Shown here: positions 18,724-30,500 of the stretch, in pieces | Layout: every line of letters begins with the position of its first letter | How positions within the stretch are numbered: the stretch's first letter is position 1 | NCBI GenBank assembly: GCA_020633465.1 | Contig: JACKDN010000054.1 | Span: 1-31,942, forward strand | Direction of reading: 5' to 3' | DNA: 31,942 nucleotides | Source: Myxococcales bacterium | GTDB taxonomy: Bacteria > Myxococcota_A > Bradymonadia > UBA7976 > UBA1532 | Notes under the pieces: generated by a model | What the model saw: only the letters and a program-made list of their open reading frames with translations | Database searches by the model: none | Told to the model about the DNA's origin: nothing | Translations under genes and position numbers: made by a program

Positions 18724-19726
18724 GCTGATCTTCCCGCTCGCGGCCGTCGTGGCCACCTTCCTGGTGGTGATCCCGACCCTCACGCTCGTCAGCCGGGCGG
18801 CGCTCGCGCGCTCGCGGCGGCGCGCCGGATCGTGGGCGGGCTTCGGCTCCGAGACGACCTTCGCGTGGCTGGTGGCCCCCATGATCCTGCCCGTCCTGTG
18901 GCTCACCTCGTCGGCCCTGCACCAGACCGAGCCTTTGGCCGCGCACGCCGCCTGCCGCGTGGAGCACGTGCAGGCCACCACCTGCTGGGACGCCGCGCTG
19001 CTGCTGGGCCTGATGCTCGTCGGGATGGCGGTGTCGGCGGGTCGACGTGCCCAGCGGGAGCGCGTGCGCGTGCCCCTCGATCGGCTCGCCGCCGACGCGC
19101 CCGCCGCACGCCGGGTGGCGTCGATCGTCCAGGCCGATCCGCACCTGCGGCGCCTGCGCGTGCTCGTCGCGCGCGGCGCGGCCGCGCCCGTCTTCACGCT
19201 CGGCTGGTTCCGGCCGCGGGTGATCCTCGACGCCTGCTTCGTGGCCGACTCCGACGACGACGTCCTGCACGCGGCGCTGCTGCACGAGCGCGCCCACATC
19301 GCCGGGTTCGACACCGTGCGCAGCTTCGTCGCCCGCCTGTGCCTGGGCGCCAACCCCGCGGGTCACCTGCTGGCGCCGGACTTCGATCGCTGGCGCCACG
19401 CGCGCGAGGCCCAATGCGACGGCGAGGCGGTGCACCGCGGCGGGCAGGCCCTCGCGCTGGCCGAGGGCATCGTCCGGGCGGCGCGCTTCGGCTGCCGCGC
19501 GGCGGGGGCCCTGCCCGTGGCGCACCTGTGCGGGCACGACGCGGCGACGCTGAAGCTGCGGCTGGCGCTGCTGCTCGAGGGTCCGCCGCGGCCGGTGCGC
19601 ACCGCGGGGCAGCTGCTGTTGGGCGCGTGTGTCTTGGCCGCCCTGGTGGTGCCGCATGTTCCGAACCTGGGCGCCCTCGAGCTCTTCCACTTCGAGGTCG
19701 AGCGCCTGCTCCACCCGGCGGACTGA
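18716..19726 (+). CDS. M56 family metallopeptidase (BlaR1-like, no penicillin-binding sensor domain)
   Basis: This 336-residue integral membrane zinc protease starts at GTG 18716, eight bases inside the repressor gene. Four membrane segments are visible: about 4-25, 48-66, 93-108 and 301-318. The arginine-rich loop RAALARSRRRAG between the first two should be cytoplasmic. The zinc site is HERAH (His190, Glu191, His194) with Glu231 in AREAQCDGEA as likely third ligand. The loop between segments two and three, predicted periplasmic by BlaR1 topology, holds His69, His77, Cys80, His84 and Cys90. BlaR1 and MecR1 are about 600 residues and end in a beta-lactam sensor; this protein stops about 20 residues after its fourth segment. 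I infer a different signal, plausibly a metal bound by the His/Cys loop, leading to loss of the repressor. Confidence 0.9.
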   Translation: MAELIFPLAAVVATFLVVIPTLTLVSRAALARSRRRAGSWAGFGSETTFAWLVAPMILPVLWLTSSALHQTEPLAAHAACRVEHVQATTCWDAALLLGLMLVGMAVSAGRRAQRERVRVPLDRLAADAPAARRVASIVQADPHLRRLRVLVARGAAAPVFTLGWFRPRVILDACFVADSDDDVLHAALLHERAHIAGFDTVRSFVARLCLGANPAGHLLAPDFDRWRHAREAQCDGEAVHRGGQALALAEGIVRAARFGCRAAGALPVAHLCGHDAATLKLRLALLLEGPPRPVRTAGQLLLGACVLAALVVPHVPNLGALELFHFEVERLLHPAD

Positions 19727-19740
19727 GAGGACACGAACCC

Positions 19741-21141
19741 ATGCTCGGACCGTTTGCGGCGTACCGCACGGCCAGACTTACTATTGCGGGTAGTATTTGC
19801 GTCGCGGTGGCGGCCCTCGGCTGCGCCTCGACGCGCGACGGCGCGCCGCTGCCCGCCCTGAGCGTGCACGCCCCGGCCGAGGTCGCCGAGCCCTTCATCC
19901 CCCGCGGCGAGCCCGTCGTGGCCGAGTCGGCCACCGCGCTCACTCTCGACGACGCGCTCGTGTACGCGGACGCCCATGCGCCCGCCATCGCCGTGGCCCG
20001 AGCCCGGGTGGGTTTGGCCGACGCCGCACAGGTGGAGGCCGATCTCACCTTCCCCGCCAACCCGGCCCTGCGCCTCGCGGGCGGCGGGCGCACCGTGGGA
20101 GGCGACACGGGCTTCGACTTCGAGGTCGCGATCGAGCAGCAGCTCGAGATCGCGGGCGAGCAGGCGCTGCGTCGCGCCGCTGCGCACGAGGGCCGCCGCC
20201 TGGCCGAGGCCACCGTGAACGCCGTGCGCTGGAGCGTGCACGTCGAGACGCACCGCCTGGTGCTCGACCTGCAGTTGGCCCGCGAGCGCGTGGCGCAGGC
20301 GGAGAAGTTCGTCGCCTTCGCCGAGAAGATGCGCGCGATCGCCGCGCGCCAGATCGAGGCCGGTGAGTCGTCGCCCCTCATCGCGCTGGTGGCGGACGCC
20401 GATCTGGCCCGCACCCGCGAGACGGTCATCGCAGCGCGGCAGGTGCAAGCCGCGCTGGGAGCGCGGCTGGCGGCCGTCATCGGTTGGCCCACGGCCACGC
20501 TGCCGCTGCTCGAAGCCACGCTGCCGCCGGTGCGCACGCCGCCCGCGGTCGAGGTGTTGCTCGAGCGCATGGCGGCGCACCACCCGGCGCTTCGCGTGCG
20601 CGAGCTGGCGGTGGCGGCGCGTCGGCGCGAGGCGGCCCTGGCCGAGCGCGCGGGGTGGCCCCAGCCGACGCTCGGGGTGTCCTACGGGCGCGAAGCGGCG
20701 CCTGGGCCCGAGGAGGGCGCGCAGATCTGGCTGCTGCACCTGAGCGTGCCGGTGCCGCTGTGGCGCACCGGCGAGGCCGAGCGGGCGGAGGCGCGCGCCC
20801 AGGCCACGGTGGCCGACCGCGCGCGCGACGCCGAGGTGGCTCGCCTGCGCGGCGAGCTGCGCCAGGCCACCATCGCCCTGCGCGCCGCGGCCGAGCGGGT
20901 CGAGCTGTACGCCACCGGCGTGGTGCCCCAGGTCGAGGAGCACCTGGCGTTGCTCCAGCGCGCCTACGACCTGGGTGAGGTCGACCTGCACCAGGTGTCG
21001 CAGACGCGGGAGCGTCTGCTCGACGCGACGGGGCAGGCCATCGACGCGCGCGTGCATTACTACGAGACAGCCGCGGCCCTCGAAGGGTTGGTCGGCACCG
21101 AGCTGTGGGTCCACGCGGCCCCGGCCGAGGGAGAGCCATGA
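19741..21141 (+). CDS. czcC: TolC family outer membrane protein (CzcC-like lipoprotein)
   Basis: This 466-residue protein should form the outer-membrane channel of the tripartite efflux complex. ATG 19741 lies nine bases after AGAGGA. A lipoprotein signal ends at LGC with Cys28, as in CusC. Two repeats of long helices plus strands are typical of TolC-family factors: LTLDDALVYADAHAPAIAVA with VEADLTFPANPALRLAGGG in the first half, and VEVLLERMAAHHPALRVRELAV with AERAGWPQPTLGVSYGRE in the second, ending in the helix YDLGEVDLHQVSQTRERLLD. It is coupled to the adaptor gene by an ATGA overlap and follows the M56 gene by 14 bases. A second BlaI-type half-site pair lies within its signal-peptide codons (19779-19796), so repression may also act here. 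Confidence 0.92.
   Translation: MLGPFAAYRTARLTIAGSICVAVAALGCASTRDGAPLPALSVHAPAEVAEPFIPRGEPVVAESATALTLDDALVYADAHAPAIAVARARVGLADAAQVEADLTFPANPALRLAGGGRTVGGDTGFDFEVAIEQQLEIAGEQALRRAAAHEGRRLAEATVNAVRWSVHVETHRLVLDLQLARERVAQAEKFVAFAEKMRAIAARQIEAGESSPLIALVADADLARTRETVIAARQVQAALGARLAAVIGWPTATLPLLEATLPPVRTPPAVEVLLERMAAHHPALRVRELAVAARRREAALAERAGWPQPTLGVSYGREAAPGPEEGAQIWLLHLSVPVPLWRTGEAERAEARAQATVADRARDAEVARLRGELRQATIALRAAAERVELYATGVVPQVEEHLALLQRAYDLGEVDLHQVSQTRERLLDATGQAIDARVHYYETAAALEGLVGTELWVHAAPAEGEP
19779..19796 (+). promoter_or_regulatory. Second BlaI-type operator candidate, inside the outer-membrane protein gene
   Basis: TACTAT (19779-19784), five bases, then GTAGTAT (19790-19796) repeats the half-sites of the promoter at 18245-18273, but with five rather than eight bases between. 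TAGTAT could also be a -10, although no -35 is visible. It falls 38 bases after the ATG, so a bound repressor would act as a roadblock or control an internal start. The AT-rich stretch is out of character for the gene. Confidence 0.5.
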
Positions 21142-22597
21142 GCGAGCGCAGAAGCGCGGCGGTGGTAGGGCTGGTGTGGACGCTCCTGATCGTGGCGGGT
21201 GGCTGCGGGCGCGCCGGCCCCGCGGAGCCCGATCACGATGAGCACGGCGAGCGTGAGACGCGCGCCGAGCCCGATGAACACGCCGAAGGAGAGCACGGGA
21301 AGGACGAGCACGCCGAAGGCGAGCACGGGAAGGACGAGCACGCGAAGGGCGAGCACGCCGAAGGCGAGCACGCGGAAGGCGAGCACGGGAAGGACGAGCA
21401 CGCCGAAGGCGAGCACGCCGAAGGCGAGCACGCCGAAGGCGAGCACGCCGAAGGCGAGCACGGGAAGGACGAGCACGCCGAAGGCGAGCACGCCAAGGGC
21501 GAGCACGGGAAGGACGAGCACGCCGAAGGCGAGCACGGGAAGGACGAGCACGCCGAGGAGGGGCGAGTCACGCTCGCGCCCGAGGCGTTGGCCCGCAGCG
21601 CCGTGCGCCTCGCCGAGGTGAAGCGCGGCGCGGTGCGCGTGGCCCTCGAGGTGCCCGCCGAGGTGCAGCTGAACCCTGACCGTGTGGCGCACGTCAGCCC
21701 GCTGGTGGAGGGTCAGCTGATCAGCGTCGACGTCACCCTCGGCGACACCGTCGAGCTGGGCCAGCCGTTGGCGCGTCTGCGGAGCGTCGAGTTGGGCCAG
21801 GCGCGCGCCGCCCTCAGCCGCGCGACGGCGCTGCGCCAGGTCGCCCGCCAGACACGCGACCGCCAGAAGCGCCTGCGCGCCGAAGGCATCAGCGCCGAAC
21901 GCAGCCTCATCGAGGCACAGCTGGCGTACGATCAGGCCGGCGCCGAGCGCGACGCCGCCCTGTCACGCCTGAAGGTGTTCGGGCTGCAGGGGGGCAGTGG
22001 GCCGGACATGGCGCTCGAGAGCCCCATCGCGGGCCGGGTGGTGGAGCGTCACGCGACGCGCGGCGAGAACGTCTCGCCCGACGACACGCTCTTCGTCGTC
22101 GCCGATCTCACCCGCGTCTGGATCATCGGGCGGGTGTACGAGCAGCAGGTGGCGCAGGTCGCGGTGGGCATGGCGGCGTCGCTCACCCTGGGCGCGTACC
22201 CCGGCCGCCGCTGGGAAGGGAAGGTCGACTTCGTCGGCGCGACGCTGGACGAGGCGACCCGCTCGCTGCCCATCAGGATGGAGGTCGACAACCCCGACGG
22301 CCAGCTGCGGCCGGGGTTGTTCGGCTCCTTGTACCTCGCGACCGACGCGCCGACGGCCGAGGGGCTGGTCGTACCGGTGGGCGCCGTCCAGACGCTCGAG
22401 GGGCGCAGCGTCGTCTTCGTGCCGGGCGAGGGAGCCGGCGTGTTCGAGGCGCGGATGGTGACGGTGGGGCGAGAGGCCCAGGGGCAGGTGGAGATCGTCG
22501 GCGGTCTCGCCGCGGGCGCGCGGGTGGTGGTCGAGGGCGCCTTTCTGATCAAGTCCGAGCTGATGCGTGGCCAGCTGGGCCACGGGCACGCGCACTG

Positions 22598-22598
<1 letters not shown>
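21138..22598 (+). CDS. czcB: Efflux RND transporter periplasmic adaptor subunit (CzcB-like) with His-rich repeat
   Basis: This 486-residue membrane-fusion protein links the RND pump to the outer-membrane channel. ATG 21138 overlaps the previous stop (ATGA) and follows GAGGGAGAG. A lipoprotein-type signal ends at AGGC (Cys23). Residues 47-141 are 19 tandem pentapeptides EH(A/G)(E/K)(G/D), preceded by DHDEHGERE; each carries a histidine, so this tail should bind metal in the periplasm. The barrel-sandwich and hairpin follow: VSPLVEGQLISVDVTLGDTV, RSVELGQARAAL ... RAEGISAERSLIEAQ, then LESPIAGRVVERHATRGENV, the beta-barrel VADLTRVWIIGRVYEQQ and RPGLFGSLYL, and VVPVGAVQTLEGRSVVFV. The C-terminus ends GHGHAH. 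The pump gene starts in its stop codon (TGATG). Confidence 0.94.
21276..21560 (+). repeat. 19 tandem 15-base units encoding EHxxx pentapeptides
   Basis: Exactly 285 bases consist of 19 in-frame units of two main types, encoding EHAEG (with EHAKG and EHAEE variants) and EHGKD. The high DNA identity of the units means copy number can change by slippage or recombination without breaking the frame, so histidine number may vary between strains. Confidence 0.95.
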
Positions 22599-25750
<3,152 letters not shown>

Positions 25751-25754
25751 ACGC

Positions 25755-26762
25755 TCAGAGCGTCCACTGGATGCCCAGGGCGACCGACACCGGCGAGGTC
25801 AGCTCGCCCTCTTCGGTCTCGGTGCCCTGGTGGATCTGCCGGTAGACCGGCACGCGCACGAGCGCGGTGTACTGCGGGCCGCCGAAGCTGAACGCGGTGC
25901 CGACGCCGACCAGCAGCTCGTCGCGGCCCAGGATGCCGTCCTGCTGCTCTTCGCCGTCCCAGGTCTCGGGGCCCTGGCGGAACCACTCGAACGAGGACTG
26001 CACGACGAAACGCTCCCCGGCGCGCCAGCCACCCTGCAGGCCGACCAGCGACGTCGCGCCCGCGCGGAAGCCGTGCTCGTTGTCGTACAGGGCGGCCTGC
26101 GCCTGACCGTAGGCGGCGAGCTGAAGGCGACCGAAGCCGCGCGCCACCTCGAGCCCCACCAGCGGGTCGAAGGTGCCGGTGCCGAACTGGATGTGTTGGT
26201 GCGTCTCGCCGCGGTCGCCCGCCGCGAAGGGATCGGGCTCGGTGCGGCCCAGCGGCAGGCTGGTGCCCACGCGGCCGACCACCCACCACGCGCCGCCCAC
26301 GGCCGCGCCGTAGCGAACGCTCACCTGCGGATCCCCCAGGCCCACCAGCGTCTCGTCGCGGTGGTGCACGTCGGCGTCGAGGGGCGCGTAGGGATCGCCC
26401 TGCGGCGTCTCGTAGTCGATGGTCGTGTAGACCATCCGCACCGGGATCTGCGCCTCGACACCGAACGCGCCGGTGAGGCCCCAGTCGACGGTCGCGCGCA
26501 GCTCGCTCGGCAGGATGAACTGATCGTGCACGTAGGCCGGCTGCACCGGCACCTCGGCGCAGTCGTCCACGTCGGCGCAGCCCGCGTCGTGGCGCACCCA
26601 GATGGGCTGCGTGGCCAACGTCGCGCCCAGCTTCAGCTCGCCCTCGCCCAGGTGCACCCCGCCGCTGCGCACCATGGGCAGGTTGGGGTTCTGGCAGCCG
26701 GGGCAGGCCCGCGCGGCCGTCGGCAGGGCGACGACGACGCCGAGGGCGACCAGCAGTCTCAA
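25755..26762 (-). CDS. Outer membrane beta-barrel (transporter-like) protein
   Basis: This 335-residue exported protein starts at TTG 26762, within the stop of the upstream gene (TTGA), so it is translationally coupled. The signal peptide MRLLVALGVVVALPTAARA is followed at once by CPGCQNPN, a vicinal-type Cys motif that might bind metal or react with the neighbouring thioredoxin. The rest is strands alternating with aromatic residues (LRATVDWGLTGAFGVEAQIPV, GDPQVSVRYGAAVGGAWWVVG, FGRLQLAAYGQAQAALYD, FVVQSSFEWFRQG) and it ends SVALGIQWTL, a terminal strand as in outer-membrane barrels. It resembles the loosely named 'transporter' barrels (Phenol_MetA_deg-like). FDPLVGLEVARGF after HQHIQFGTGT is a recognisable family block, but the substrate is unknown. 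Context suggests a role in metal or thiol handling. Confidence 0.75.
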   Translation of the reverse strand: MRLLVALGVVVALPTAARACPGCQNPNLPMVRSGGVHLGEGELKLGATLATQPIWVRHDAGCADVDDCAEVPVQPAYVHDQFILPSELRATVDWGLTGAFGVEAQIPVRMVYTTIDYETPQGDPYAPLDADVHHRDETLVGLGDPQVSVRYGAAVGGAWWVVGRVGTSLPLGRTEPDPFAAGDRGETHQHIQFGTGTFDPLVGLEVARGFGRLQLAAYGQAQAALYDNEHGFRAGATSLVGLQGGWRAGERFVVQSSFEWFRQGPETWDGEEQQDGILGRDELLVGVGTAFSFGGPQYTALVRVPVYRQIHQGTETEEGELTSPVSVALGIQWTL

Positions 26763-27406
26763 CGCTCGGCGGCCTGGGCGAGCAGCGCGTCGAGCTCGTC
26801 GGGCTTGTGCCCGCTGATGCGGCCCACCTCGGCCCCCATGGCGTCGAAGACCACCAGCAGGGGCAGCGTCGGCGTGCCGGCCAGGTAGCGCGTCGCGAGG
26901 GGGTCGTCCCAGTCGCGCACCTCGACCTTGCGCACCGCGAGGTCGGGCACGTGCTGCAGGCGTAGGTTCAGGTCGCCGGCGGTCTTGCGGCAGGGCACGC
27001 ACCAGGCGGCCCAGAAGTCGATGACCGTCACCTTGCCGGGCGCCGCGACCCCCTCGAGGCCGGCCAGCGCCTGCTCGCGCGGCACGTCGGCCAGATCGGC
27101 GTCGGGCGGGGGCTGGGGCAGGGGCTCGAAGCTCAGGTCGGGGTGGCACGCGAAGCACTGCGACTCGGGCACCTGGTGCGGCCCGCACCAGTCCTTGACG
27201 GCCTTGAAGCGCGCGGCCAGCTCGGGGTGGCACTTCACGCAGGCGTCGTGCGGCACGTGGTGCGCGCACAGATCGGAGGCCTCGCCGGCGTTGGCGGTCA
27301 ACGCGCTGAACTGGCCGTGATCGGCGGGCGCGCCGCCGCAGGCCGCGAGGAACAAGGCGAGCAGGGGGGTGGTGAGCAGGCTGGCGTGCGGCGCGAGTCG
27401 ATGCAT
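26759..27406 (-). CDS. Lipoprotein with two Cys/His (CxxCH) modules and a thioredoxin domain
   Basis: This 215-residue lipoprotein starts at ATG 27406 and has lipobox LAAC (Cys23). Two related modules follow: LCAHHVPHDACVKCHPEL (46-63) and WCGPHQVPESQCFACHPDL (73-91). Each contains CxxCH, which could bind haem c, but the shared frame 'C..H..VP...C..CHPxL' matches Cys/His segments that I recall from the N-termini of many heavy-metal RND adaptors, so metal binding is at least as likely. Residues of about 110-215 form a thioredoxin domain with active site WCVPC (135-139) and cis-proline segment GTPTLP. It should face the periplasm and act on disulfides or protect metal-bound thiols. It is the first gene of a two-gene operon converging on the efflux genes, and its stop is coupled to the barrel gene. 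Confidence 0.87.
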   Translation of the reverse strand: MHRLAPHASLLTTPLLALFLAACGGAPADHGQFSALTANAGEASDLCAHHVPHDACVKCHPELAARFKAVKDWCGPHQVPESQCFACHPDLSFEPLPQPPPDADLADVPREQALAGLEGVAAPGKVTVIDFWAAWCVPCRKTAGDLNLRLQHVPDLAVRKVEVRDWDDPLATRYLAGTPTLPLLVVFDAMGAEVGRISGHKPDELDALLAQAAER

Positions 27407-27484
27407 CGATGTGTTCCCGTCCGGTTCGGAAGTCAGAGGATGCTACCGGAGCGCGCGGGGTTGCCCCAAGCGCGCCGGGGCGCG

Positions 27485-27513
27485 TTGACAGGCGGGCGCG
27501 CAGGGCCGACGCT
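27485..27513 (+). promoter_or_regulatory. Promoter of recB, predicted to give a leaderless transcript
   Basis: TTGACA (27485-27490), a 17-base spacer and GACGCT (27508-27513) end six bases before the GTG at 27520. No ribosome binding site precedes that GTG. The geometry fits an mRNA that begins at or next to the start codon. Confidence 0.5.
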
Positions 27514-27519
27514 GCGGCC

Positions 27520-30500
27520 GTGCGCTACCCCCGCCCCGCGATCCTGGCCGACATCCCGCTCGACCGGCACGCCGTCATCGAGGCGAGCGCCGGCACGGGC
27601 AAGACCTACACGCTGGAGCACCTGGTCGTCGATCGGCTGGTACGGACCGATCTGACGCTGGATCGCATCCTGGTGGTGACCTTCACCGAGAAGGCCACCG
27701 GGGAGCTGCGTGCGCGCATCCGTCTGTTGATCGAGCGCATCTTGGGCGCCGCGGCGCGCGGCGACCTGGGCGACGTCGATCTCGGTGAGGGCGACGCGTG
27801 GGACATCGACGAGGCGGCGCGGCGCAAGCTCGAGGCGACGCTGTTCAGCTTCGACCGGGCGTCGATCTTCACCATCCACGCCTTCTGCCGGCGCGTGCTG
27901 GTCGACCTGGCCTTCGATGGCGGGCAGCCCTTCGAGCAGCAGCGCGTGGACGGCGATCGGCTGTTCCACCGAGCGTTCCGGGGCGCGCTGCGCGAGGAGC
28001 TGGCGTCCGGCGAAGAGACACGGCAGGTGCTGGTCGACTGGCTGGCGTCGGGGCGCGACGAGCAGTCGCTGGAGCGATTGCTGCGGTCGGCGTGGCGCGA
28101 GGGGTGTCTGGAGCCGGGCGCCTCACCGGCCGAGGCGGTGCCGGCGACGCTGGCGGCGCTGCGGACGGCGTTCGACGCGGGGGTGATGCACGCGGCGTTC
28201 GCGGACGCGGCGATCCAGAAGGCCAGCTTCGCGCGGGCCGAGGCGGCGATCACGCAGCTGGCCGAGGCGTTGGGAGCGGAGGACGACGCGGCGCTGGCGG
28301 CCCTGGCGGGGGACGTCGACGTCGACGGTCTGCTGTCCCCGCGTCGGACGGCGGTGACGCCGCCGAAGCGGCGCTTTCCGGACGACCTGGCGCCGCGGGC
28401 GCGCGAGACGCTGGCGCACCTGCGGACGCTGCGATCGCTGCGGCTGCAGGTCGAGGCGCCGGAGCGCCGGGCGGTGGATCGGCTGTTGCCGGCGGTGGCG
28501 CGGCGGCTGGAGGCGGCGAAGCGGCGGGAGGGGTTGTTCGACTTCGATGACTTGTTGACGCGTGTCTGGGAGGGGCTGCGGGGGCCGCGGGGGGATGCGT
28601 TGGTCGGGGCGCTGCGGCGGCGGTACGCGGTGGCGTTGATCGACGAGTTCCAGGATACGGATGCGCGGCAGTGGGAGATCTTCGGGCGGTTGTTCGTCGG
28701 GGAGCCCGTGCCCTTGCCCTTGCCCTTGCCCTTGCCCTTGCCCTTGCCGAGACAGGCCACGAGGACGCAGGCGGCACCGCGCCTGTCGGGGCCACGCACG
28801 GTGGGGGGCGACGTGCACGAGCCCGGGCCCGTGCCCGAAGGGGATCGGGAGGATGTCGGGAGAGGGGGACATCGGGGGGAAGGTCAAGGTCAAGGTCAAG
28901 GGTCGCTCGGGCAAGGGCAAGGGTCGCTCGGGGAAGGGCAAGGGCAAGGGCAAGGGCAAGGGCAAGGGCAAGGGTCCTTCGAGCGTGGATGCTCGGATCA
29001 CACCCTGACGGTGATCGGCGATCCCAAGCAGGCGATCTACGGGTTCCGCGGGGCCGACGTGCACACCTACCTCGCGGCGCGTGAGACGCTCCTGGCGCGG
29101 GGCGCCGCGCGCGTGCCGCTGCGGACCAACTTCCGGGCGACGCCGGCGCTGATCGAGGCGACGAACGCTCTGCTGGATCAGCAGGGCCGGGCCGCGCTGT
29201 TCAGCGGGGCCATCACCTACGACGAGCCCGTGCGCGCCGGGCGGCCGACGCTCCAGTTGGTCGATGCGGACGGGCAGCCGGTTGCGCCGGTGACGCTGTG
29301 GCGCTTTCGGCCGCCGCCGCCGCGGGGGCGCAACCAGCAGAGCGTGCCGGCCTGGCAGCTGAAGCAGGCGTTCGGGCGGCACCTGGGGCGGGCGCTGGGC
29401 ACGCTCCTGAGCGATCCGGCGGGGCGGCCGACGCTCATCGAGCACGCGGGCACGCCCGACGAGACGCGGCGGACGCTCACCGCCTCGGACGTGTTCGTGC
29501 TGGTGCGCACCGGGTGGGAGGCGGTGGACGCCGCGGCGCATCTGCGGCGCGCGGGGGTGCCCTATTCGTTCTACAAGCAGGAGGGGCTGTTCCAGACGCC
29601 CGAGGCGTGGGACGTGTACGACGTGCTGGCGGCCATCGCGCGGCCGCACGATCGCTCCGCGCGGCTGCGCGCCTTCGCCACGCCCTTCTTCGGGGTGCCC
29701 TGGCGCGAGCTGGCGGCCTGGCGAACGCTCCCCGGCAACCACCCGGCGCTGGAGCGGCTGCACGACTGGCGGCTGCTGGCCGAGCGCGAGCAGCACGCGG
29801 CCCTGTTCCACGCGCTGCTCTATGACTCGGGCATCCTCGAGCGCGAGCTGTTCCTGCGCGACACCGAGCGCGAGCTGACCAACGCGCAGCACATCCTCGA
29901 AGTGCTGCTCGAGGTCGCCGACGCTCGGCGCCTGGCGCTGCCCGAGCTGCTGGCGCTGCTGCGGCGCTACATCGATGGCAGCGAGGCGCCCGAAGGCAGC
30001 GATGGCAATACGCAGCGCCTGCCGACCGAGCAGGACGCGGTGCAGATCATGACGATGCACAAGAGCAAGGGGCTCGAGGCGCCCATCGTCTGTCTGTACG
30101 GCGGCTACTCGCCGGGCTGGCGTCCGGCCGTGCAGACGGTGCACGACGCCGCGGGCGGGCGGCAGGTGCTGGTGGGCGAGGCCGCCCTCGAGGCGGCCGC
30201 CGAGCCCCTCGACCGGGCCGCGCGCGAAGAGGACGAGCGGCTGTTGTACGTGGCGCTCACCCGCGCCGCCGGCCAGCTGTTCCTGCCCTACATCGACAGC
30301 AGCCGGGCGGTGCAGGGCACCTACGGCCCGCTCAATCGCCGGCTGGCCGCGATGGTCGAGGGTGAGCTGCCGGCCAGCTTCGCGATCGAGGAGGTCGACG
30401 CGCGGCCGCCGCCGACGCCCGACGAGGCCGAGCGGCGCCGCGCGCTGGGCACCTGGCGGCCGCCGCCGGCGCTGCTGACCGTGCCCGACGAGTCGGCGCG

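Noticed and set aside
18298..19726. Beta-lactam sensing by the BlaI/M56 pair
   Set aside because: The M56 protein lacks the penicillin-binding sensor domain, and no beta-lactamase or penicillin-binding protein gene is nearby; metal efflux genes follow instead.
21276..21560. CRISPR-like array
   Set aside because: The units are 15 bases, directly adjoining and in frame with a coding gene; there are no spacers.
27398..27409. 12-base perfect palindrome over the start codon of the thioredoxin lipoprotein
   Set aside because: It is short and could occur by chance from CGAT/GCAT words; no second copy was seen, so no operator is claimed.
28711..28974. Frameshift or pseudogene in recB
   Set aside because: The insertion is a multiple of three and contains no stop; motifs on both sides remain in the same frame and the nuclease end is intact.
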